Below are positions 34,769 to 47,340 of a stretch of DNA of 64,000 bases, in pieces. Position numbers and translations under genes: made by a program. Position 1 is the stretch's first letter; every line of letters starts with the position of its first letter. Under the pieces are notes generated by a model. It searched no databases. It worked only from the letters and a program-made list of their open reading frames with translations, and was not told the origin of the DNA. The DNA lies in assembly GCA_021397835.1 (NCBI GenBank), contig JAJFZO010000191.1:4903001-4967000 (forward strand), written 5' to 3'. This DNA comes from Moringa oleifera (taxonomy: Eukaryota; Streptophyta; Magnoliopsida; Brassicales; Moringaceae).

Positions 34769-37700
34769 AAAGAGAAAGGTATATTGATGTAAACGAGGTC
34801 TGATGAGCGGATGAGATCTTGCCACGTCATGATGGCAATGTAGTAGAGAGAGTATCATATTCATCTCTAGGCAGACCCCACTAAGGCTTTTTTTTTTTTT
34901 TTTGTTTTTTTCCCTTCCTGTGTTGAAAAGGTGGGAATTTGATTCCTTCTTGGGTGGTGGATGATGTAGACTGGAATGGGACTGCATGATGGGAGTAGAA
35001 CCTGATCTCTTCTGTTTAGATTTTTCCTTTTTGTACATCTGAGGAGAGAGGCAGTATTATTATTTTTTTCTTAAAATTTAATGAATATTTGGTGACCCAT
35101 CTATCCTACCCCAGCTAATTGACACGTGTCCACTTACGGAGAATTATTTGTCTTTTGGTTGCTCTGTGGGATTAATTAGTTATTCTGTGTCATGATATGT
35201 ATAAATGAAAATTGTTACTGCATAAATGGCCTTTAAAACTTGCTGCTAATAGTAGTTGTATTATTTATTCTAGGATTTGCTACAAGAAGAGACTTTGGGT
35301 GATTATGACTTGTGAACTGTCGTAGCAATGGCTCAGCCTAATACCAATAAGAGCATAGACAATATTGTGTCACTTTACTTCTATAATTTCTTCATGAAAA
35401 GCAATAATTGAGTGGGAGAGTAATGTGAGAAAATGTAGCGGTGAATGTGTTTCAATGAGTACCCAAAATGCTTTTAAACAGATCTGCTTGTACCAATAAT
35501 GGTCATCTAGAAAAAGAAAGCTTGCCAACCAGGTCGATCATATCTAGTTAGGCATTGGTGGCACCCCATTTCTAATTATGATTTATGTATCCTCTTTTGA
35601 CTCAAAAGAGCTTTTATTTGTAGGCTTTCGATAATTTCTGTTTGTAAAACTGTTTAACATTAATAATTTGTGTGTTTTTAATTTTGTATTAAAATAATAT
35701 TAAATTATGTTTAAATATTTTTTAAATTTTTATCATGTACTAAAATTTTATATATCTATTATCTTTGTTATGTTAGTTGTATTGATTACTTAATCGATGA
35801 GTAATAATCAAAATTATTTTTTATTTAAGAATCTCACTTGTTGGTATTTATGTTTAAAACTATTCACTTTCGTAACTTAAGAATTCGTTACGCAGTTTTA
35901 TTGTCGATTTTTTTGTAATCACTTTTTTTTTTGTCAGTATTCGTAATCTTAAGCATGAAAGTCGATTAGAATTTTTGGGCATTTACAGTGTTGAAGCTTC
36001 TTCTTATTTTCATCTCATCAATCATCTTTTTTTGTGAAGTCGTCAATCATTTAAAATCCTTGTCAATCATCTATTTTTTGTGGAGTCGTTGATGATGTCT
36101 ATGCTTTCTCTTTTTTTCTTCGGTGTCATCTTCTCTCACCATAACTCAAAGCTCTCATAGAAGCTTGAAACTTGAAATCCAAGCAGTGTTCATCCACCTT
36201 AATCTTCTATTCTCGATTGCAAAAGATCTTCATGGGTTAACTGCTTCTTTGTATTCTTCGCTTTCACTATATCAATGTAGGTAGGGTACAAAAGTACTAT
36301 TTTTACTCACTCATTGCTTGATATGAGTATGAGTTGTGTATATAATGTGAATTAGGAAACTCAAATTTTTATGTTGTATATGTTTTTTAAACACTATGTA
36401 TAATTTATATGTTGTTTCTCAAATGATTTGGAATGGGTATGGAAATGTGAAAAAAAAATAATTTAAGATGAAAATTTATCAATAAATAAAGAAAAATAAG
36501 AATAAATTAGGATATGTTTGTTGAGGATCAAAAAAATTAAATTTTTTTATATTTATTATTTTATAATTATTTTGACTTTTTTTTTTCTTATCTTGATTTA
36601 TTTTTTAACTCGATTTGTATTTATCTTTTTCTTTACTTTGGGTTGATTTATTTTCTTATTTTATGTTAATTTGTTTCTTTGTTTTAGGTTGATTTATTTT
36701 ATTTATTTATTTTATCTTGATTTATTTTGTTATTTTGTGCTCTTGTAACCTAAATAAAAAAGAAAAAATATACTATCTGTATACAATCAAGAGAGCTATC
36801 TGTGAAAATTGTCAATGCTTATTAGGTACTATATATAAATAATCCATAATATCTTTAGAATATAATAAAAATATGAGTGTTGAGTTAAATTTTATTTCCA
36901 ATGGTGATTATGTTATAATTTAGTCCATTCAATGGGTTGATTTTACTTTAATATAAATTATAGATTTTTTTATGACTCTTCGTTAGTTTAATTATGGGTT
37001 GCAGATTTATTTTAGTAATAACTTTGTGTGATAGGTATTTAGTTTGGTATAGTTACTAATGACTTACTAGGCATGTGTATTGACTTATTAAATAAGCATG
37101 ATGACTTACTAAAAATGTATATTATTTGGTAACTAAGCATAATGCCTTATAAATATGCATAACGAGTTAATCAAACTTAATGACTTATTAAATATGCATA
37201 ATGACTTATTAAACTGATATAATAACTGAATGAATATTTTACTTAATTTAGTTTTGTGCGTGTGACTATTTATAAATAACTAATTGTTTGAGTTTTTTTA
37301 AAATTATAAAAAAAAATTATGAAGTGTTCTGTGTTAAATTTAGAAAATTGATCATGAACTTTTGATGAGTGTGTCATTGAGTGAATCCATCAATAATGTT
37401 AAAATTTTATGCAAATTTTGAAGACTTTGATTGAATGAGTATTTTTTTTCATAGTCATTATGTGATTGTTGGAATATTTAACATGCTTATGATATGTTTT
37501 TTAGATTTTAATGTGTATTTTAAAATGAACTTTGATAGTATACATGTAATTTATCAAGAATATGAAATACAATGTTAGTGCATTATGTAATGCACTTTTG
37601 AATAGTAAACAATAATGACTTGATTGACATGCATAGTAATTTACATATTTGTATAGCAATTTATATGTGAAAAATAGTTAACTAAATATTGAACAATGAG

Positions 37701-40574
37701 CAATAATGACTTGATCGACATGCATAATAATTTGTATAGTATATATAGTAACTTATATGTAAAGCATAGTTAAGTAAATTTTGTTAACATTTAATGTGAC
37801 TAATATATACACATAATGACTTATGTTTAAAAATTATTTATTTAGATATCGGACAGTATGTCGTAATTACTTGTATAATATTGTGACTTTTATTAATTTA
37901 AATGATGACAGTGATACTTGATGGGGGCATAAGAATTGTTTTACTCTGAAGAATTCAATGGGCACTTAAACAAAAAAGAATTTGTTAACCTTGGTCCACT
38001 AGATGTTGATATCCCTTATAAATTCATTCCTATAAGAAGACTTCCATAATAAAAAAAGAGAAATTTTTTTAAAATTATTTTGATTTAATATAATGTATAT
38101 GTTGTCAATTCATTATTGTAAAGCATAGTAATATCTTTATTATAGAGGTAATTATGAAGTATTTTATTTGCGTAGTTACTTAAACAATATTGTGATTTCT
38201 ATTAATTTAGATGATCACAGCGATACTTGAAAGATATATAAGAATCATTTTATCTTAACGAGAATTCAGTGAACCCTTAAAGAAAAAAAAATTTATTAAC
38301 TCTGGTCCACCAAATGTTGACATTTCTTGTAAGTTCATTTCTCAGGAAAGATTTTTACAAAAAACAAAAATGATTAAGTTTTTTTTTTCTAATTGTTTTG
38401 ATTTAAATATTGTCTTTGTTGCATGGGTAATTATGAAGTATTTTGTTTACGTTACAAAAAGATGTTTATGAAAGACTTTCAAATGGATTTTGTTGAACGA
38501 GACTTTGAATGGATCGAAAAGTCAATCACAATAGCAATATATGTTAATTCAATAGACGTTTGATATTATGCATATTGTGAATAATTAGTTTGATAATATT
38601 TTTTTAAAAAATTACACATTGGTTAGTTTGACAATGTGGATATGTCAATGGTTACTTTAATAGTGGATTTGTAAAGCCCCACAAGTTAATAATTGAATAT
38701 CATTGAATATGATAGATTGACAGTTAGGTTGACAGTGTGGACATGTTGCATAATTAAATATGATTGTTAAATTATATTATATATATTTTAATGAAATAAA
38801 AACTTGATAGTCATTTTAGATATATTAAATTTTAGGTTATATGCAAGATAATCATTATTTATAGAGTAGTATTTTATATGAAATGCTTGTTGTTTCAAAA
38901 GTAATAACTCACTATAAAAACGAAAGTATAGTATCACACTATATTAAATCACTACATGTTGTTTTAAGTTACTGTTATTAGTAATTTTACCACACTGATG
39001 ATCCTACGATGTAGTAATTTGCCAACATTAAAAATGTTAAGCATATAATTAAGAATTTATAAATATTGAAGTGTAAAATTTTTTCTATACTCAATAATAA
39101 TTCATTATCATTAGCGATAATTCAATTTACTTAACATTAATTCATTATGTAACATAATAAATCACCATACGACCAAATAGCCAAAATAACATGTGCCTCA
39201 ACATACATGCAATTGTATAATGCATTTATGATTGACTTAGTTTTACCAACTAATGCTAAAGCCTCATAACAACCACACATTTCATATAGGTTTAATGTAT
39301 AATCTAAACCTCGTTTAAAAAATACAACAAAACAAGCATTTATTTCATTTGTTTTCATATTGTGCTCCTGGATGTTATATGAGTTTTGACGGATAAAACG
39401 TGTACATACCATAGTCACAAACCCATATATCTCCTAAGTGGGCTCAAATGGAACTCGTACTTGTACCACATCAAAACTTCAAATGAGTGAAAAAAACTAT
39501 AACCTATAACACAAATGCAGAGAAGAAATTCAAAAAAAATAAAAAAATATCCAACATGGCTGTAGGTTTTTTTTCATATTTTTATCCATTGAAATTGTTT
39601 AAAAAAATTAAATATTAGAAACTTTTCACATCAAATGCTCAAATATAAAGCCAATCATTTTAAAATTTCATTTTTATCATTCAATTTGCGTCAAATATTA
39701 AAAAATTATAACATAAAATAAGTTTAAAATAATTAAAAAAAAAGTTTAATGCCTTAGCTACTGAGAAAAGAAAACAAAAACTAGGAAGAAAAGATAAAAA
39801 CGTGAGAGAGAAGAAAAAGAGTGATAGGAAAAGCTACCTACACAAAACTAAAAGTAGTGTGCATGTTAGTAAGAAAGAAAAAGAAAAATTTGGATTGTAT
39901 GAAAAAAAATTTGGATTCTACCCATTTTACCTCTTAAGGGTAATTTAACCTAAAAAAAAAAAAAAACTAAAAACGTTCAACTTATTAATTTTACACATTA
40001 ATTTTTTTTTAAATCACTTTTGGCATATAGCTCTTACCCTCCCTATACCAATAGCCTGTCAAAATGATGTGCTTGCGCAACTCATCTTCATAAGAAGATT
40101 TAGGGATGGGTATCACAAGTTCCCATAAGGTGAACCAGTTAAGGCACAAATTATTGCCACATGAACTACATACACATCATACCTTCGTTCCCACAGAACG
40201 TCAGCACTGCTTTCTTCTTGACAAAAGGTTTGTATTCAACCAGCTGTTATTAGCTCTTGGAAAACTTATAAAGGGGATCCATATGCACAATACTTGGGAT
40301 AATTCTTTTTTGAGTATAACAAGACCATCTATCTAGCCTTGTCAAACACGAGGATGGAAATGATTTCTGTAGCTTTTCTGCTATTTAAGGCAAATTGTAT
40401 AGAAGATTGAGTTGCATCTTCAAGTGTCAATGGGGTACAAAATGGACAATTTTACTCTTTACAAGATTCTGAGGTACCCAAATCCCATGACATCTGAGTA
40501 TCCGTTTGAGACTAAGTAATTGTGCCTAAAACAAACTGAGAGAAATAGCAACAGTAGGAGATGGACCGTTGATG
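34769..40574. other. Long gene-free interval with decayed AT-rich repeats
   Basis: 34769-35650 includes the X8 gene's 3' region. From about 35700 to 39950 the DNA is AT-rich and full of short, word-like repeats such as ATAATGACTTATTAAA and GACATGCATA(G/A)TAATTT. One larger direct repeat is clear: about 37892-38040 against 38200-38345, 309 bp apart, sharing ATTAATTTA(A/G)ATGAT, GATACTTGA and TGGTCCAC(T/C)A. All frames are closed. It looks like an old, heavily mutated transposon. I recognise no domain. 39960-40574 probably includes the 3' region of the hydrolase gene. Confidence 0.5.
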
Positions 40575-43500
40575 CTAACGGATGCATTGCCCCTCTTTCT
40601 GGCAATTTTCTTGAACAAATTCCAAGATCAATTCAGCAACAGAGTTTGGCTTTTCCACATGAGGAAGGTGTCCGCAATCTGGTATTTGGCATAGAATTGC
40701 ATTTGGCAGTTCACTTTGCAGTCTCTGCATTATATAGTTCAAGCAAAAATGTAAACTCCTTGGTTTTAGCTGATCAACTAACTGTTATGATACAGAAAGA
40801 TACTGCCCACAAAATGTTGAATAGAGTAATTTAACACAACTAAGAGATATAGTACATAGTACCGGCAAGCTCTTACTTGAATGTTGCCGCTTCATCTTCC
40901 CCCCACCCACCCAAACTTTTTTTGAAAAAAAAAAAAAGGAACAAAGGAAAGCAAAACAAGATCTTGAATCATGTTTCATAGGCTATTTGAAGTCATGCTA
41001 TGCCCAAAAGGAAATAAATTCAAGAAATTCTAACCGTTGCAAGCTTGCTGCTAATGATCTGGTCATTTTCACCCCATATGATAAGTGTCTTCTGCTTCAC
41101 CTGCAGAATAAATTTGTAATCAGCACTCAAGAAGCAAGAAGCTCAGAATATAAGGAAGAAGATGCAATATATAAATAGGTTTTTCTGTGAAAAACTTGAC
41201 CAATATTTTATAGAATTTCAGGCCCAGCATCATGGTGAGGTAGAATGTCTGCAGATGTATGACCATCAATATGTATGCAAAATTTCCATTGCATACACTC
41301 TTTTGCAGAATATTATTTAATCTTTGTCGATGAATCAAATGCATACAATATGCTGTAGGGTCCAAATGCATCCCATCAATTTCACAAATGTGGATGGTCT
41401 CCACCATACAACACCTCCAGTCAACCATGCCACATTATAGTGGAGGTAGAAATATAATATATATGCATCCTCAGAGAATCAGATGCAACATCAAAAAAAA
41501 AAAAAAGGACCAATGAAATTCGACAAAAAACTTAGGAAATATTTGGTTCCCCTACTATTTCTTTCTTAACTATTTAAGATTAACTTTGTTACTGTGAAGT
41601 GAAAATGGAAATTGCCAAAGCTATTTAACAATGGAAGGCATTATCAGAAAGTGAGCAGGTTGGATCTGCCATTTCATATCTCCATATTCCCATGGATCAA
41701 TTTAAGTTATACACAGCATAAATTTCCTAGCTATCCAATTAGTTTCTTCGAACTAATGAGATAAGAATAGTTACAACAGTCACGCAAGAAAGGATTTAAA
41801 ACTTAAAACATCAGAAATCAAAAGTATGCATCTAACTGACATGACACCTAAGGCATCCTACAGGCTTTCAAGCCATTCTAGATACGCAGAAGTCCATAAA
41901 ATTGGCTCCTCCACTCATTTGAGACATAAATCTTTTCTATATGCAGAAGGAAGGATATCATATTTCTTATTGACCAAACAGAAGAACAATTATGTACGAA
42001 CCTGTTGAATTTGACCACTGACATTATAACCACCACTTGTCATAAAATTAACGGTAGCATCCACCCACCAAGGATATAGGCAATGCAAACGGCCCACCTA
42101 GATCAAATGACAAGAGTGCAATTATCAGCATTACACCTTAAAATTAACAAAACGATCTGGAAGATGAAATTAAAACAAAATACTTGACAGTGCACTAACT
42201 ATTGGAAGAAACACTTACATTAGTGCAGTCTAAATAGGTACTAAATGGAGCTCCATTGAAAGATAAAAAATTTGCATAAAATCTCAGTGGGATGCTCTTC
42301 AATACATACGCCTGGTATAAAAAGAATGTTCATGTTAGAGCATTAGTCCACAAGGTGACACCAACCGATCCTACCTCCCCTCCCAAAGGAAAAGGAAATG
42401 GAAATTCACCACCACATATTCACATATATGTACATGTATGTATATACATTAATGTATATATATCTTAGGTATCAATGAAGCTTTGATGGGTTGAGAAGAC
42501 TTACCCCAGCATAGGCAACAGCTCTCGGCAACTTCGCTAGGTCCCCTGTGCCTTCTGCATACACACTTGCATCAATCAAAACAAGATTTTCCACCTGACA
42601 ACAACATAGAAAGTATAAAATTCATGGCACATGAGACCCTAGTTTTCGGAACTTTTAGTAGAACACAGGTGATTCGATATGCTTACAGCTTCTGGATGGT
42701 TGACAGCAAAATCTACTGCAACAGCAGCACCAAGGCTTGGTCCAACCAATACCATGGGCCTTCTGATGTACAGCTTCCAAAACTGTGGATTACATTAGAC
42801 AAATCCAATTTATATCAACATAAAGGGAGAAAAGGAAGTCAGGAAAAGAAAAGTAAGTTACAATCATTAAAGGCTGAGAGAGCTTCTATACGCTAATAAT
42901 GGCTGATGTACAAAGAAACCCATTCATCCCATCATTTATCCTCCAGATGACAAGAAGGACAAGCAAAATCAGAATCAATAACTATTAGAGAATCAGCCCA
43001 TTAAGAGTATTATAGACATGATGCGCGGATGAGCAACCACAGTGTAATAACCTCATTTTAAATTTCTGCTCTGTAAGGGTTAGAAGCTCTCAGCAGCAAA
43101 TAAGGCTTGATCAAAGAATTCCCTGTACATGTGATGTGACAGTGACAGGAGATATTCCTGAGACAGTATGCAGTACCTGATAAAAATGCTCACGCTTAGA
43201 TACTACATCACATGGTGGAAGTCTTCCTAGCAGGTAGAGTAGAAAAAGAAAAAGTAAACAAGAAAGTATAATTATTAAGATAAAATAAGGGAAAGTTAAG
43301 AAACAATAACTCAGTTGAACTTCCACTGAGAGAAACGCAGCTCAAAGGCATGACAACAAACCTAAGTCAGAGAAACCCCAACCAAGGATATCAAAAGCCC
43401 AAGTTTCCAAACCAGCCTCTTCAAGCAGCGGATATGTGTACCTCCATTCTAAACAGGAACTGAATGATAAGATGTTGTGAACTCTACAACACATACAAAA

Positions 43501-44787
43501 GCTTGCTCAAAACCATGGTTTATATATTGAAGCAATAGTGACCTGTCAAAACCATGAAGGAGAACAACTGGAATTGTCTTGCTCTGTATTGAGGGCTTCA
43601 CATAACTGCTCATGATAGAGCTTTCTGAGATGCTGACCTGCAAACTCCTAATTAGTGTCAGGTCTAAGTGATATATATGTTTTTCTTGAATTTGATAAAA
43701 CTTGGTCAGTAAACACATCTACACATTTTAATTGTAGATGAAGGATAAAGTATATTAATATCAGTTCAAATATCTGAGGCTTATCAAAGCTATAAGTATG
43801 AATGCATCAAGAAAAGCTGGTACAGCCAGGCATCAACAAAGCTGGGATAGCCAAGAATGTATAGCTGAATGAGTGCACCTTTTCGTTCATGATCATGGCT
43901 AAAGTTACAAAAATATACTGCATCAATTCAGAAGAAAATGAGCACCTCATTTGTAATAATCTATGAACTAAACATGATTCATCATTATCATCTTTTACTA
44001 TACCTCAAATAAATATCTATACCTTTTCATGAGCAAATTCTTTTTAATACATGGCATAAATGCAGTTTAGAACCAACAGGACTTTCAAATTGGCCATGAT
44101 CCATTTTTATCCTCATGAACTGTGACACTTCAAGCAAAATCTCTTTTTATCTTTTTAAATGGTCAACAATTCTACTTAAGGCCCATTCTATTTATATTGA
44201 GCATAAAAAGTTTCCCGAATATATATTGAGCTTGAAAATTGAAGTACAAGGTTGCAAATAATGAAGAGCAAAATCAAACCTGAATTCATCAAGAGAAAAA
44301 CCCATAGCCTAAGCTACAACTACAAGTATTTGGTTGTTGTCGCTCTTATATTTCCAGTGCTTACTCACTAAAGTTGCTTCTCACTTTATAGGACAAACAA
44401 AATGACCAACCAATCGCAATTATCAGTAGAGAAACAAACAGAAAAAAGCGCAGTTTATCGTACATAAAATTTAACATGATATCAAAACAACAACTGACGT
44501 GAGAAACACCAAATTTTATAAATCAAATTGAAGTCGAACAGAAATTATGTAATCCTTCCATTAGTAAATAATTATTCCGGATTAAGTGGAAAAGAAAATC
44601 AAGAAAAGATATTTACATGTACAGGCAGCCTCTCGATTCTGGTGGCGAGCTTTCTAGCGAACGGGTCTTTGATTCTCTCAACTTGCTTGGGCAAAAACGA
44701 AGGGAACTTCTCGGCCAAAATCGTGGAACGACTTTTGCTTCTGCATTTAGTGTAAAATGAGGCTGCATTTGCTGCGAGGGATAGCAT
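40575..44787 (-). CDS. Alpha/beta-hydrolase superfamily protein, probably plastid (At1g13820-like)
   Basis: Ten exons in transcript order: 44787-44617, 43637-43543, 43459-43362, 43226-43177, 42782-42687, 42594-42505, 42311-42219, 42097-42002, 41100-41035 and 40724-40575 (1005 nt, 334 residues). The first roughly 30 residues are Ser/Ala/Lys-rich, a likely transit peptide. The fold signatures appear in order: VVLLHGFDSS (oxyanion strand), FDILGWGFSD, the nucleophile elbow VGPSLGAAVA (Gly-Pro-Ser-Leu-Gly), IIWGENDQI with the likely acid Asp, and IPDCGHLPHVEKP with the catalytic His. So the Ser-Asp-His triad looks complete. Substrate is unknown. The resemblance to Arabidopsis At1g13820 is from memory. 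All nine introns are GT-AG, and the phases all agree. Confidence 0.92.
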
Positions 44788-46850
44788 CCTTTATCACCAG
44801 CGGAGAGAGGCTAGCATTTACCGGTACTCCAAGAGGATAACAGAAACTCCCCCCCTGCTCCTGGCGTTTGCTTCTTGTGGTACAGTGAAGAGCCAAGGCC
44901 AAGATATGGGATACCATGCATGCGGTCAAGCGTTTGATTGCCAAGTAGTCACGCGACTTAGCTGCGCGTGCGGTGTTACATCCTAGCGCTTTCAATCCTG
45001 TCAAGATGCAAGAATTAAATAAAATATAAACTAAAATTTATTGTATCATATTACAAATCATAAGTTTTTTAAAATAATATATTTAACAAAAAATATTTAA
45101 ACATCTAATTAAAATTTAATATTTTTAAAAATTATCTCACATTTTTTTAATGAAGACAAATAGATATCATACATATATTATACAAAAATAAAATCGATTA
45201 CCATTTGATGTAAATTAATAAATAATCATATGATGCATGATCATACAATAATAAATTGGTCCATGTAACAAATTTTTTAAAATAAATTCAATAATATTAA
45301 TGCAAATCAATCTAAACAAATGAAATATGTTTGGTGGTACGTAAATAAAATAAAGTACAAAAAAAAAGCTACAAATTATTCTCTCTTTTTTCATATATAT
45401 ATATATATATATTTGTATATAAGTAAAGAACGAGTTTAAAACCGGATGGAGCAAAGATTTATGTTAAAGTTTAAATAAATTTTATGTTTATGTTAAATTA
45501 TATAATTCAATCAAAATTTCATATTTAGAGTAAAGCAACAATTGGATTTAAATTTGTTTGTTCACTAAATTTTTTCTAACATTTTTAATATAATATAATT
45601 TTTTTATCTTATAACTCAATTTACTTATTGATTGCAATTCATATTGAAATTTGATGCAAGGATTAATGGAAGAAAAATATTAGGCATTCGGGTTTAGAAC
45701 TATGTTTGAACATCGCGTGATTCATCAAAAGATATGTCATCGAATTAATTTATAAATTTCTATTAATAAACCAAAGGTCTTGATTTTCAAATTAAAAATT
45801 CACAATATTACAATTTTTATAGGTGGAGTTGTGGAGCCATTTTCCTCTTGTTTTCATTTTTCTATATATAAATTCTTTTTTCAGGTTAATTTATATTTTT
45901 ATAAAAATTATTTAAAATTTTGATTTTTATTTTTTATTCAAATTTTAAATTTTAAAATATATTTAAATAAATTATAATTTATTTATTTTATTTAAATTAA
46001 TATTTAATTTAAAATAATTATAAAAAATTAATGATACTTTATCTCGCAAATTTGAATAAATCTAGACTAGTGAATTATATTTTTTTTATAAATTTTATAA
46101 ATTTTGGTAATACGAATTTTTTAAAAAATATTTTCAATTCTTAAAAGACTTTGATTTTTATAGTAATTTGAATATTTTTTTTATATTTTCAATTTAAAGT
46201 TCACTCTAAAAGACCTTACTTTCTGAATTTTTTGATATGATTGAATTTAATTTGAATTGAAAACTTAAAGTTTGATTAAGTATATTTTAAAAGCTAATAT
46301 TTGTTTGACGAGACAGTAAAATTCAAGATTTTAAATAATTTTTATTTTTATATAAATTATTATGAAAACAATTTAATCATACAAGTTTATATTGTTTTAT
46401 TTTTTAATTAATTAATTTAATAAAAATTTAAAAAATATGATCATGATCAATATAAATATAAAAAATTCTTATTTTATGTAAATTTTAATTTAAATATCAT
46501 CGCTTTGATTTTTTTAATTGTGTATTTAAACTTTTAATTTGAATTAATTTAAATTTTATCACGTTGAGAGTGCTATCACAAAAATTTTTAAAATTTTTTA
46601 AGAATTAAAATATATTTTTTAATTTTATATTATTTAAAAAATTTTAAAAATTATTTAAATTTGATAAATAAACTTAAAATAAAATATATAATTTATTTAA
46701 ATTATTTTAAGATAACCATTCTCTCCTTTATTCTTTCTCAATTGGACATATGAAGTCAAAAAAACTAAGCTCCTCGTATATGATTGAAAAACACCTCTAT
46801 AGTTTTGTAGTCTATTTATCTATTTGATGGCTTGCTATATTTAAATCCAT
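44788..46850. other. Hydrolase 5' region and AT-rich repeat block
   Basis: 44788-45000 has normal composition and should hold the hydrolase promoter and leader; an open frame there (45004-44747, minus) overlaps the hydrolase start in another frame and is not supported as a gene. 45394-45412 is an (AT)n run. About 45870-46700 is extremely AT-rich. It carries the recurrent core forward at 46090-46210 (TATAGTAATTTGAATATT) and inverted at 46545-46690 (GAGTGCTATCACAAAAATTT), the same opposed arrangement as at 12340-13315. Confidence 0.5.
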
Positions 46851-47340
46851 GTACTAAGCATGAGTAGACTAGCGACAACATCATAATAGTGAGGAGCTTT
46901 TGATTTGGTTGCCTTTGGTGCTCAAGACGTCATTGCTATCTTCTATCATAAGTGGATAGATTACTTAGATTTTGACTGCACTCCCTAGTCATAAAGTAGC
47001 TATCACTTGCGCTCACTAGTTATCTAATACCAAATTGGCTTTTAAAGTTTGCAATAAGCATTTAGAGCAGCATCATCTGGTATTAGGAGATGTTAGAGTT
47101 GTTGTTATTATAATAAGAATTATTTCCCAGGTACTAAGCATGATTAGACTAGGGGCAAGAGCAGAATAGTGAACCATTAAGTGCTTATGATATGGTTGCC
47201 TTTGGTGCTTAAAAATGCCATTGCCATCTTTTATCTTAAGTCGGTACATTACTCAGATTTTAAGGTCATAGAGTAGCTATGAATTACACCCACTGGCTAT
47301 TAAGTACTGAATTTGCTTATAAAGCTAAACATTATAAGAA
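46851..47340 (+). repeat. Two tandem 280-bp repeats at the LINE 5' end
   Basis: GTACTAAGCATGA starts at 46851 and again at 47131. Shared text follows in the same order: GGTTGCCTTTGGTGCT, GCCATTGC/GTCATTGC, TAAAGTAGCTAT/TAGAGTAGCTAT and TTGGCTTTTAAAG/TTTGCTTATAAAG. The second copy is shorter at its right end. They directly precede the ORF1 remnant of the LINE in the same orientation, so they may be 5' promoter monomers. Confidence 0.7.

Noticed and set aside
44747..45004. 85-residue minus-strand open frame overlapping the hydrolase start
   Set aside because: Out of frame with the hydrolase, no homology, and located where the promoter and leader are expected.
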